Shown here piece after piece: positions 53,498-61,753 of a DNA stretch of 64,000 nt; the stretch's first letter is position 1; each line of letters begins with the position of its first letter. Source of the stretch: Anaerocolumna cellulosilytica. GTDB taxonomy: Bacteria; Bacillota; Clostridia; Lachnospirales; Lachnospiraceae. The translations under genes and the position numbers were made by a program. Location of the stretch: the NCBI RefSeq assembly GCF_014218335.1, contig NZ_AP023367.1, forward strand, positions 15,001 to 79,000, given 5' to 3'. The notes beneath the pieces were generated by a model. The model saw only the letters and a list, made by a program, of their open reading frames with translations. It had not been told where the DNA came from and ran no database searches.

Positions 53498-53923
53498 ATG
53501 GAGTACGTAATGAGTACAACAGTAGGAATATGGCTTTTATTGTGCAGTTTACAAGATATTAAAAGCAAAAAGATTCATCTTTATTTAATTGGACTCGGGT
53601 TTATAGCTAGCTTGGTAATCTCTTTCGTATATCATGATGCAGCCTTCTGGGAAAGAGCCGTTGGAGCAATTCCTGGATTATTCCTGCTGGCATTAAATCC
53701 GATTACCAGAGGACAGATTGGGTTAGGAGATGGATTGATTGTGCTTATTTTAGGAGTTTGCTTAGGTTTTACTTTAACAGCTTCCATGCTCCTGCTAGGC
53801 TTGTTTGCATCGGCACTATATTCAGCGATTCTTTTACTATTTAAAAAGGCAGGAAGAAAAAAGACCATACCTTTTGTACCTTTTCTATTCTTGGGCTTTT
53901 TGGGGGTATTAATAGCAGGATGA
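53498..53923 (+). CDS. Second prepilin peptidase (short A24/TadV-type)
   Basis: A 141-residue membrane peptidase with the two aspartate motifs LQDIKSKKI and GLGDGLIVLILGV, the GxGD signature, and four or five hydrophobic helices. It is shorter than the peptidase at 43894. The two may serve different substrates, for example the Flp pilin and the TadE-like pseudopilins, although the sequence cannot show which. The stop overlaps the next gene's ATG by 4 bp. Confidence 0.88.
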   Translation: MEYVMSTTVGIWLLLCSLQDIKSKKIHLYLIGLGFIASLVISFVYHDAAFWERAVGAIPGLFLLALNPITRGQIGLGDGLIVLILGVCLGFTLTASMLLLGLFASALYSAILLLFKKAGRKKTIPFVPFLFLGFLGVLIAG

Positions 53924-54495
53924 AAAAATGTGTGAAGGGTAGCTATACAGTGGAAGCGTCATTGTTGTTTCCAATAATCTTTTTTATTATAATCTGGCTT
54001 ATTTATCTGGGATTTTATCTGCATGATAAGAACCGCCTAAATGTAATTGTAGATGATTCCTTGCTAAAAGCCAGGTATCTAATCGAAAATGAAACAGACC
54101 TTACTGCCGGTGATGTTAATTACGAGGTATATATCAAAAGGGGAGTATTGTATGGATTTATAGGCTCATTAAACGAGAAAGAAGTATTACTACTGGAATA
54201 TGTTAATAATCAATTAAAATCTGGGTTGTTAATTGCAGATAACATAACTGTGCAGACAAGACTTGATAGGTGGAAAGTTGGAATGGAAATAAATGCTGAT
54301 TTTAGTGTTCCGATTATTCAGGTGCAGAAGCTTTTTAGACGGAAACTGACACTTACCGCTGTTAAAGAAATTCCTTTAATGGATACGGAAGAATTTTTAC
54401 GTATGTTCGATATTTTTTCAGGTGTTGCAGAAAAAATCCCGGCAGCAGAAAAAGTATTAAATGGATTAAGCCGGTTATTAAAAAAAGTAAAATAA
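53920..54495 (+). CDS. TadE/TadF-like pseudopilin
   Basis: A 191-residue protein with the TadE-type N-terminus (KKCVKGSYTVEASLLFPIIF, the Glu five residues after the putative cleavage glycine region) followed by one membrane helix and a mixed extracytoplasmic domain of about 150 residues. It overlaps the second prepilin peptidase by 4 bp, so the peptidase and this likely substrate are coupled. It is a minor pilin candidate; exact role unknown. Confidence 0.82.
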   Translation: MKKCVKGSYTVEASLLFPIIFFIIIWLIYLGFYLHDKNRLNVIVDDSLLKARYLIENETDLTAGDVNYEVYIKRGVLYGFIGSLNEKEVLLLEYVNNQLKSGLLIADNITVQTRLDRWKVGMEINADFSVPIIQVQKLFRRKLTLTAVKEIPLMDTEEFLRMFDIFSGVAEKIPAAEKVLNGLSRLLKKVK

Positions 54496-54561
54496 ATATC
54501 CGTAACCTTCTTCGTGAAGCATACATTTAAAAAGTGTTATGCGATATAAATATTTAATGCA

Positions 54562-54617
54562 AATTTTGTGCCTGCGTCCGTAGTTTACGGGCTTCAGAAA
54601 GGGGAATGACTAATAGT
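54562..54617 (+). promoter_or_regulatory. RBS-hairpin element, divergent copy before the FHA gene
   Basis: AAATTTTGTGCCTGCG, stem CCGTA (54578-54582) / TACGG (54586-54590), then TTCAGAAAGGGG. The start ATG 54618 lies 13 bases on; ATG 54606 is too close to GGGG. Words TTTGTG, CTGCG and GAAAGGG are shared in order with the malE copy. Confidence 0.5.
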
Positions 54618-56471
54618 ATGTTAAAACCAGAATACATACGTGATATGAACTATAATTATATGGTCTTTAAGGGAGAAGAAGGGGGAGCTTCATCCCATGG
54701 CATCAAAATGCTGTTAAATAACACCATTCCGGGCTTATTAAGAATGGAACTTAGATGTATTGATACCCTGAATCTATATTATTATGATATTACTTCGTTG
54801 AGAAGTATAGATACAATTTATGAAAGAGAATCCTTAAGTTATCATGTTATTAAAAATCTATTAGAGGGGATTTTGAATAGTATAAAATGCGGGAATGAAT
54901 ATCTTCTATCAGAGAAAGATTATATTATTACACCAGAATACATCTTTATGGATGCCAAGGAAACTATCAAATTATGCTATATGGCTGGATTTTGTGAGGA
55001 TTTCTTTTCTCAGATTTCGAAGTTACTGGAATTCTTATTGAATAAAGTTGATTATAAAGAGGAAGCTGCTGTTTTACTGGTGTATGCCTTATATAAAGAA
55101 AGCCGAGAGCCTGATACTACTTTTGACAAATTACAGGCAATATTAAAGAAACAGTTTACCAATGAAATATTGGTTAAAAAGATTACAATGGAAGAAAACA
55201 ACCAGGCTCAGGTTACTAAATCATATAAAGAGCTGCAAGTTTCCCAAAAGGCTGGAAGTTCCTTGATGAAAAGCACAACCGTATCGAATCAAGATGGTTT
55301 TCAAAATGGGGAGGGAAGCGGTGGTAAGCCTGCACTGGGCAAAAGCTTTAACAGACTGGGGAATGGAATTATTAAACAAAAGAACAACGCTGTAAAACAA
55401 AAGGATAATGGCATTAAAAATAATAAAAGCCTTACGAATAAAGATAAAAATAAGTCTAGGGAATTTGTGAAGCTTCAGAGAGAAAAAGTATTTAAAAATA
55501 ATAAAGAATCAAAAAATATCGGAAGTAACCATGAGAATCGTATTGAAATAGAAAACCAAAAAGAATTCCAATATTATGGTATAAAAGCCTTTATTCTTGG
55601 AGGTATTTCATTGCTGGGAGGAACGGCTTGCCTTATAGTAGGGTTTATGGCAAGGCTATTTCAGAATAACCTGGGTACAGGAACTGATCTGGTAAAGCTG
55701 TTAAGTTGTATTGTAGTACTGCTTTGTTTAGAAGGGTATATCCTTACAAAAATTTTTGATCCCAAAAATAGACAGATAAAGTATATAACCTTATTAGAAT
55801 ATGCAGATACAAATGAAGCAGAAACAAAAGGTTCTGTTTTATATTCCGAACAACGAGAAGGAAATCAAGCTTCTAATATATGTTCATCGTCCCCGCAACT
55901 GGCCGGCTCTCAGGAGGAAAATGGGCAGTATTGCAATGTGTCAAATGAAATGTTAGATGAGCAGGGGGATACAAAGCATACCTATAATGATACGGAGGAT
56001 AAAAACATTATGTTGGATAACTCCACCAGTGAGGAGTATGATAATGCAACAGTTATTTTATGGCAAGGCAGTTCAGGGAATGAAGATATGGACAAGACAG
56101 TTATATTAGCTGATTTAACCCCAACTAAGCAATATTTTATCTTACAACTGCCACAATTTGTTGCAGAGAGTAATGATACGGATAAAAGAGATAATCTGCC
56201 GGATGAAAAATTGGAAATCAAAAAATTTCCTTTTGGAATTGGAAAACAAGACAGGGGTAATCAATTAGTAATTAAGCATAGTACCATAAGCCGAAAGCAT
56301 GCAGTCATAACGAAAGAAGGAGATCGGTTGTTTCTGACAGATTTACATTCTACCAATGGTACCTTTGTAAATGGGAAGCCACTTCTTTCAAATCAGCCAA
56401 TGGAGATTACTGAATTTGATGAAATTAAATTTTCAGATATATCCTATCGCATAGAAGTCTTAACAATCTAA
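54618..56471 (+). CDS. Membrane FHA-domain protein of the Tad locus (DUF6382-like N-terminus)
   Basis: About 617 residues. The N-terminal 190 residues (MLKPEYIRDMNYNYMVFKGE, with YITSLRSIDTIY-like core DITSLRSIDTIYERESLSYH) look like the DUF6382 domain found with FHA domains in clostridia. A basic, Asn/Lys-rich linker follows, then one hydrophobic hairpin (AFILGGISLLGGTACLIVG and LLSCIVVLLCLEGYILT). The C-terminal FHA domain has FPFGIGKQD, STISRKHAVITKEG and DLHSTNGTFVNGKPL, with the Arg, Ser, His and Asn residues needed to bind phosphothreonine. It probably couples Ser/Thr kinase signalling to the pilus. The kinase itself is not in the window. Confidence 0.85.
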   Translation: MLKPEYIRDMNYNYMVFKGEEGGASSHGIKMLLNNTIPGLLRMELRCIDTLNLYYYDITSLRSIDTIYERESLSYHVIKNLLEGILNSIKCGNEYLLSEKDYIITPEYIFMDAKETIKLCYMAGFCEDFFSQISKLLEFLLNKVDYKEEAAVLLVYALYKESREPDTTFDKLQAILKKQFTNEILVKKITMEENNQAQVTKSYKELQVSQKAGSSLMKSTTVSNQDGFQNGEGSGGKPALGKSFNRLGNGIIKQKNNAVKQKDNGIKNNKSLTNKDKNKSREFVKLQREKVFKNNKESKNIGSNHENRIEIENQKEFQYYGIKAFILGGISLLGGTACLIVGFMARLFQNNLGTGTDLVKLLSCIVVLLCLEGYILTKIFDPKNRQIKYITLLEYADTNEAETKGSVLYSEQREGNQASNICSSSPQLAGSQEENGQYCNVSNEMLDEQGDTKHTYNDTEDKNIMLDNSTSEEYDNATVILWQGSSGNEDMDKTVILADLTPTKQYFILQLPQFVAESNDTDKRDNLPDEKLEIKKFPFGIGKQDRGNQLVIKHSTISRKHAVITKEGDRLFLTDLHSTNGTFVNGKPLLSNQPMEITEFDEIKFSDISYRIEVLTI

Positions 56472-56621
56472 TCGGTTGCTGTTGATTTATGTACATGGAT
56501 TCCATTTAGAGGATTTTTTTATTGCGCCTTGGAAAAAAGGTGTTATAATGATAAGGAAACTATTCGTTTCATATATTTGTAAAAAAGATTGAATGGTACA
56601 TAGAGAAAGGAATTGATCATT

Positions 56622-56861
56622 ATGACATATAAAACTACCGGCGTATGCTGCCAGGAAATTACTTTTGAAGTTGAAGAGAATATTATTCAGAAGGTCTATT
56701 TTAAAGGAGGATGTTCCGGAAATACACAGGGTCTGTCCAAATTATTGGAAGGAATGGATGTGGATGACGTCATTAAGAGATTAGAAGGAACAAAATGCGG
56801 AAACAGAGCCACTTCATGTCCAGACCAGTTGTCTAGGGCGTTAAAGGAATGGAGGGTCTAA
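56622..56861 (+). CDS. TSCPD domain protein (TIGR03905-type)
   Basis: A 79-residue protein with several cysteines: YKTTGVCCQEITFEV, GGCSGNTQGLSKLLEG, and GTKCGNRATSCPDQLSRAL, which contains the TSCPD motif. The same domain occurs at the C-terminus of B12-dependent ribonucleotide reductases, where it may bind metal; the free form has no established role. ATG 56622 follows AAAGGA; the open frame also allows an upstream TTG. The end lies 3 bp before the murG start. Confidence 0.85.
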   Translation: MTYKTTGVCCQEITFEVEENIIQKVYFKGGCSGNTQGLSKLLEGMDVDDVIKRLEGTKCGNRATSCPDQLSRALKEWRV

Positions 56862-56863
56862 AA

Positions 56864-57928
56864 ATGAAGCGTATTGTCTTAACCGGCGGTGGAACGGCCG
56901 GTCATGTAACTCCTAACATAGCACTGCTTCCTGCTTTGAAGCGGGAAGGATATGACATACATTATATTGGGTCCTATGATGGAATTGAAAAGACCTTAAT
57001 AGAGGAGCTGGATATTCCCTACCATGGCATTTCCTCCGGCAAATTAAGACGATATTTTGACCCTAAAAACTTTAGCGATCCCTTTAAAGTTATGAAAGGT
57101 TTTTTTGAGGCTTCCGCCTTGCTTAAGAAATTAAAACCTGATGTTATTTTTTCCAAAGGCGGATTTGTATCGGTTCCGGTTGTACTGGCAGCGAAAGGAA
57201 AAAAGATTCCGGTTATTATTCATGAATCGGATATGACACCGGGACTCGCCAATAAGATAAGTATTCCTTCTGCTAAGAAGGTGTGTGCTAATTTTCCAGA
57301 GACGGTTAAATACTTACCGGAGGGAAAAGCAATCCTTACAGGAACACCTATTAGGCAGGAGCTTTTTTCCGGTAATAAAATTCTAGGGCTTGACTTTTGC
57401 GGCTTTAACAGAAGTAAACCAGTACTTTTGGTAGTAGGTGGAAGTACTGGTTCTGTTGTGGTGAACGAAGCTGTCAGAGGCGTGTTGCCTAAATTGCTGG
57501 AAAAATTCCAAGTGGTTCACCTTTGCGGCAAAGACAAATTAGATAATAAATATGAGAATATGCAAGGTTATATCCAATTCGAGTATATCAAAAAAGAACT
57601 AAGTGATTTGTTGGATGCAGCGGATGTGGTTGTATCAAGAGCTGGTGCAAATGCAATCTGTGAACTACTAGCACTTAGAAAACCGAATATTTTAATTCCT
57701 CTTTCTGCTGCTTCTAGCAGAGGCGATCAAATTTTGAATGCGGAATCCTTTGAGAGACAGGGGTACAGCTATGTTGTAAAAGAAGAGACTCTTACACCAG
57801 AATCCTTATTAAAGGCGGTTGAGACGGTTTATGAGAAGCGAGCTTCCTATATCGAAACTATGACAGAAAGTAAGCTGAACAACTCTATTGAGACAATTAT
57901 TCACATTATTAAAGAAGTTTCGCTATAA
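56864..57928 (+). CDS. murG: MurG, lipid II-forming N-acetylglucosaminyltransferase
   Basis: A 354-residue GT28 enzyme that adds GlcNAc to lipid I on the inner face of the membrane, completing lipid II. Motifs are the N-terminal loop MKRIVLTGGGTAGHVTPNIA, HESDMTPGLANK, LLVVGGSTGSVVVNEAV, and the UDP-GlcNAc site SRAGANAICELLALRKP, with SRGDQILNAESF after it. ATG 56864 has GGAGG eight bases before it. It lies outside the usual dcw cluster, next to the TSCPD gene. A terminator follows. Confidence 0.96.
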   Translation: MKRIVLTGGGTAGHVTPNIALLPALKREGYDIHYIGSYDGIEKTLIEELDIPYHGISSGKLRRYFDPKNFSDPFKVMKGFFEASALLKKLKPDVIFSKGGFVSVPVVLAAKGKKIPVIIHESDMTPGLANKISIPSAKKVCANFPETVKYLPEGKAILTGTPIRQELFSGNKILGLDFCGFNRSKPVLLVVGGSTGSVVVNEAVRGVLPKLLEKFQVVHLCGKDKLDNKYENMQGYIQFEYIKKELSDLLDAADVVVSRAGANAICELLALRKPNILIPLSAASSRGDQILNAESFERQGYSYVVKEETLTPESLLKAVETVYEKRASYIETMTESKLNNSIETIIHIIKEVSL

Positions 57929-57953
57929 CTGGAAGTCAAAGGAAAAAAATGTA

Positions 57954-58009
57954 AAAAAAGCTGTTGAACATCCGTTTATAAAAGACGGTTTACGACAGCT
58001 TTTCTTTGT
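57954..58009. terminator. Terminator between murG and the HIT gene
   Basis: AAAAGCTGT...ACAGCTTTT outer stem with an inner CCGT/ACGG stem, then TCTTTG; it suits both convergent genes. Confidence 0.75.
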
Positions 58010-58015
58010 GTAATT

Positions 58016-58429
58016 CTACATTTTATTGCGGATATTTTCTGCTACTTTTTCTGCTTCTCCTTGGGAGTAACTGCCTGTTTTCCAAGAGATGGTGACGGTA
58101 TCATCTAAGTATCTTGGAATGACATGCATATGGAAATGGAATACGGTTTGCCCTGCAGCCTCACCATTGTTTTGAAGAATGTTGATACCATCACAATTTA
58201 AGGCTTCTTTCATGGCCTTGGATATTTTAGATGCAATAGTGAAGATATGTGAAGCAGTATCTTCATCCATTTCAAAAATATCTTTGAAATGTTTTTTGGG
58301 GATTATGATGGCATGTCCCTTGTTCGCTGGGGAAATATCTGTAATTACTTTTACGACGGCATCCTCATATATTGTGGTTGATGATATTTCATTCCCAATA
58401 ATACTACAAAATATACAATTATTACTCAT
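58016..58429 (-). CDS. HIT family nucleotide hydrolase/transferase
   Basis: A 137-residue HIT protein. The N-terminus has the zinc-binding NCIFCSIIGNEI, the middle PANKGHAIIIPKKHFKDIF, and the catalytic histidine triad is in GQTVFHFHMHVIPRY. Members of this Hint-like branch hydrolyse phosphoramidates such as adenosine 5'-monophosphoramidate. It stands alone, convergent to murG, and its promoter region (58430-58592) is shared with the divergent kinase gene. Confidence 0.94.
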   Translation of the reverse strand: MSNNCIFCSIIGNEISSTTIYEDAVVKVITDISPANKGHAIIIPKKHFKDIFEMDEDTASHIFTIASKISKAMKEALNCDGINILQNNGEAAGQTVFHFHMHVIPRYLDDTVTISWKTGSYSQGEAEKVAENIRNKM

Positions 58430-58592
58430 ATTTCTGCCTCCTGTTCTATGGTGTTTTTACTAGTTTCTTTTATATTAAATTTTAGGAACTCTGATAAAGT
58501 ATTTTAAATGTATATACTGTCGTTTCTTGTAAATGAGATTATATTGTATAATAATCCATATTCTGCTAATATTAGCTTAGGAGGTGAACAAA

Positions 58593-59336
58593 ATGTTTAC
58601 GAAGGAAGAAAAACAAAAGCTAAAGGAATTAATTGATTCCAACGAAGATTTTGCTTACTTTATCAATAAGACTTTAAAAGAGTGTAAACTTCGGACCTCG
58701 CAGATATCCCATGAGCTTCGCAATCCATTAACCTTGATTAAAAGTACCTCCCAATTAATTGAATCTACGCATCCTGAAGTAGGGAATATTAAATATTGGG
58801 GTCAACTAAAGGAAGATATTAATGAAATGGAGCTCCTATTGACGGAATATAGTAATTTTAACCACAGTGAGGTCATATCAAAACAAGATACGAATTTCCT
58901 TCTACTTCTAAAATCTGTATTGAACAACTTTCGTCCACTAGCTGAACAAAGCGGTATTGAACTATCGCTTACCATAGCAGATAAAGATATTCCTTACTAC
59001 ACTAGTTATTCTTTAGACCCAGTTAAAATAAAACAAGTTTTTAACAATCTGATTCGTAATGCGTTTGAAGCCACCAAGAAAGGCAACTTTATTAACGTAG
59101 AATGTACCGTTTCGGAGCCCTCCCATCTAACAATCGGCATCCATAATAACGGTGAAGAGATACCCACAGACTTATTACCCACAATATTCCATCCATTTGT
59201 TACCCACAAATCTGGAGGTTCCGGTCTGGGATTAGCCATTTCATCCAATATCATTTTGGCTCATGACGGAACATTAAATGTTAATTCATCCAGGGAAAAA
59301 ACAAGTTTTATCATCCAACTTCCCTTAGCGGGATAA
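58593..59336 (+). CDS. Soluble sensor histidine kinase
   Basis: A 247-residue kinase without membrane segments or a recognised sensor domain. A short helical N-terminus is followed by HisKA with QISHELRNPLTLIKSTSQLI, and a HATPase domain with NNLIRNAFEATKKGNF, the G1 region TIGIHNNGEEIP and G2 KSGGSGLGLAISS. The layout resembles the KinB/SpoIIJ-type kinase core of sporulation phosphorelays, but no partner regulator is adjacent. ATG 58593 is preferred because AGGAGG lies eight bases before it; an in-frame GTG lies three codons upstream. Confidence 0.88.
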   Translation: MFTKEEKQKLKELIDSNEDFAYFINKTLKECKLRTSQISHELRNPLTLIKSTSQLIESTHPEVGNIKYWGQLKEDINEMELLLTEYSNFNHSEVISKQDTNFLLLLKSVLNNFRPLAEQSGIELSLTIADKDIPYYTSYSLDPVKIKQVFNNLIRNAFEATKKGNFINVECTVSEPSHLTIGIHNNGEEIPTDLLPTIFHPFVTHKSGGSGLGLAISSNIILAHDGTLNVNSSREKTSFIIQLPLAG

Positions 59337-59424
59337 CAGTATTATTGTACTACATATCGTTTATTTATGCTTGACTAAACAAATAAACATAAATAATATC
59401 CCAACTCCAAAAACCTGTTATATC

Positions 59425-59462
59425 TTCAAAGGATTACCTTGTCCGAGGTAATCCTTTGAAAC
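59425..59462. terminator. Bidirectional terminator
   Basis: The 15-bp perfect arms TTCAAAGGATTACCT (59425-59439) and AGGTAATCCTTTGAA (59446-59460) enclose a 6-nt loop between convergent genes; only short T/A runs follow. Confidence 0.7.
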
Positions 59463-59475
59463 TCTTTTAAAGGCG

Positions 59476-60474
59476 TTAAATCATATTAAACTGGAATATA
59501 CTATCAAAAGTTCTTAGGGTCTTAAAGTTACCTTTTGCGGTTAATTCGCCAGTCATAAAGGCACGCTGCATCGTCATACGTCCGTCAGTAATTTTCGCAA
59601 GGATATCTCTGGTTGTTTTTGCAGCTACATCTACTTCAGCTTTTTCGCCGTAATAACAATTCAAATGAGCTTCATTTACTTCAACAATAAGAGTTTTGTC
59701 TATATCACTCAGATGTATAGAGTAACAGGCTTCAAAATCTTTCTGAGGATGAAAGTTATCTTTCATATTCTGAATAAATTCAAGTGAATTACCAGTGGTT
59801 TGATTGCCTAGCATACCTTTAAACATTTGAGCTAACTCTTCGATATCTTCCTTTTGTTTTTTTACATAGGTATCATCGGAGACATACATAGAGAGTTGTT
59901 CATTTTCCTGGGGCGTCAAATCATTCGTACTGCTCTTTAACAGGTTTTTCCTCATGACAGTGTTACTAAGGGGCAGTGTTTTAGATTTTTGGTTTATTGC
60001 TTTATAAAATAGCTCTGCCTGCTTTTCAATAATTTGTGTATAAGCTGGATTCGTCTCGAAATCAACATGATCTTCGACGTAAGCACGTAAGCCATTACAA
60101 GGAATTCCTCCGAGAATCTCCCAGGCTTTTGTTAAGTAAAGCTCGGCTTCCCGTTCTCCAAAACTATTAGCCATAACCACGGGCAGCATATACAACTTGC
60201 TAAGATGCTCTTTATCGCCGTACAGCCAGCAGGCATCTAAAAACTGCTGCATGAAACCACCGATACCAAACCATTCAACATTAGTGGCAAGTATAATACC
60301 ATCTGCATCTTTCAAGGTTTTAGGAAGCATGGCGATTCCATTTTTTTCTTCATAAAGGTTATATCTAACTACCTGTACACGGATTTCTGTCAGAACTTCA
60401 GTTAGTTTATTAATTACATAGAGTGTGGGATCCTCAATCAGTCCCCTCCCGCCGTAATATATATTTACATTCAT
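59476..60474 (-). CDS. Flavodoxin/NAD(P)H-reductase-like domain fused to an SCP-2 domain
   Basis: A 332-residue protein. Residues about 1-165 form a flavodoxin-like fold (MNVNIYYGGRGLIEDPTLY; GIILATNVEWFGIGGFMQQF, where the flavin site is expected; MANSFGEREAELYLTKAW). Residues about 235-332 match the SCP-2 sterol-carrier fold, ending ILAKITDGRMTMQRAFMTG, then ELTAKGNFKTLRTFDSIF. SCP-2 domains bind lipids or hydrophobic ligands, so a flavin-dependent reductase with a hydrophobic substrate is possible. The gene lies 4 bp downstream of the rhomboid gene and is co-transcribed with it. Confidence 0.75.
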   Translation of the reverse strand: MNVNIYYGGRGLIEDPTLYVINKLTEVLTEIRVQVVRYNLYEEKNGIAMLPKTLKDADGIILATNVEWFGIGGFMQQFLDACWLYGDKEHLSKLYMLPVVMANSFGEREAELYLTKAWEILGGIPCNGLRAYVEDHVDFETNPAYTQIIEKQAELFYKAINQKSKTLPLSNTVMRKNLLKSSTNDLTPQENEQLSMYVSDDTYVKKQKEDIEELAQMFKGMLGNQTTGNSLEFIQNMKDNFHPQKDFEACYSIHLSDIDKTLIVEVNEAHLNCYYGEKAEVDVAAKTTRDILAKITDGRMTMQRAFMTGELTAKGNFKTLRTFDSIFQFNMI

Positions 60475-60478
60475 GGCA

Positions 60479-61597
60479 TTAACCCCTTTCTACGTCCCTT
60501 TTCTTTGGTCTTTTATAAAGTATGGCGGCTAATAGAATACCTGCCAGTAATCCGCCTATATGAGCGGCATTATCTACACCCTGGCTGGTAAGCCCTCCGT
60601 ATAAACTAAAACATACAAACATAAATATCTGTCTGGTACTTATGTTTTCCAGCCGTCCTTTGTTAACAGCCACAACATATGCCATGGCGCCGACAACTCC
60701 GAAGATAGAACCAGAAGCTCCAACTGAAATGGCATTTATATTTTTTAACATATTATACCCCATGGAGGATATACCTGCAACAATTCCTGAACCAAAATAT
60801 ATTAATACATATCTCCATTTGCCAGTTGCCCGTTCCAGATTATCTCCGATAAAGAGAAGTACAATCATGTTATTGACAAGATGGTCAAGGCCTGAGTGCA
60901 GAAACATATAAGTAATAAGCCGGTAGAATTGATTATAATATTTTACGGCAGGCCAGTATAGAGCACCGCCATTAACGTAGGATTCCATATGGTATCTTTG
61001 AGATAAAAAATCCAATATTATAAAGATAAGGATATTTGTTGCAACTAAAAAAGTATTGCATAAGGAAAAATATCTGGATACCGGCTTTTTTATGCCGGTA
61101 TTATCATAGACCGGATTACCGTACTCCTCTCCACCACCATGACGAGCTTTCCCATCGTGGTAATCATCTGTATCGGAATTGTCATTCGTATGATAATAAG
61201 GACTAGCTTTTGATAAAAGTAACTCTAAACCGTCTCTGATACCGGCAAAATCAGAAGTATGGTTTTCGTATAATATCAGCCGGTAGTCGTTGGTATCAAT
61301 AATCCAGCAGTCGCTGTCATCACTTGCAACGGCACGTATTTTTTTTGTTGCACTGGTTAGAAAAATCGTATGGACTTCTATCATCTTATCGTGTTTTGCA
61401 GATAGATTATGACAAATTTGTTCCTTCATATTTAAGTACTGGTCTCTGGTAAACTCTACACCGGTGGGACAGTCTAAAAGAAGCAGAAGTTTTATCTTAA
61501 AATTATCGTTTAAGTAATACAGATAGATACCATGTACATTAACACGAATATTTTGATATCCTTTTTCTGTTAGGTATAACTTAAGCTTTTCTATCAT
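60479..61597 (-). CDS. Rhomboid family intramembrane serine protease
   Basis: A 372-residue membrane protease. A soluble N-terminal domain of about 165 residues precedes six membrane helices. Catalytic features are HSGLDHLVNNMIVL on the second helix region, the serine in AISVGASGSIFGVVGAM, and the His in DNAAHIGGLLAGILL, giving a Ser-His dyad. Such enzymes cleave membrane proteins near the outer face. The N-terminal domain, with RDQYLNMKEQICHNLSAK, is not recognised. It is the first gene of a two-gene minus-strand operon. Confidence 0.9.
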   Translation of the reverse strand: MIEKLKLYLTEKGYQNIRVNVHGIYLYYLNDNFKIKLLLLLDCPTGVEFTRDQYLNMKEQICHNLSAKHDKMIEVHTIFLTSATKKIRAVASDDSDCWIIDTNDYRLILYENHTSDFAGIRDGLELLLSKASPYYHTNDNSDTDDYHDGKARHGGGEEYGNPVYDNTGIKKPVSRYFSLCNTFLVATNILIFIILDFLSQRYHMESYVNGGALYWPAVKYYNQFYRLITYMFLHSGLDHLVNNMIVLLFIGDNLERATGKWRYVLIYFGSGIVAGISSMGYNMLKNINAISVGASGSIFGVVGAMAYVVAVNKGRLENISTRQIFMFVCFSLYGGLTSQGVDNAAHIGGLLAGILLAAILYKRPKKRDVERG

Positions 61598-61753
61598 AGT
61601 CCTGCTTCCTTTCTTTTTGCTTTAGCTAGGATTTGGGCATCAAAAAACTAACTATTATATAGAACTAGCAATTTGTCCAAAATGAAAAAATCCATGCTTA
61701 AACTACAGTGTAAAAGAATTTAAATTCATTTCTAATTTGAACACTTGTTTAAA

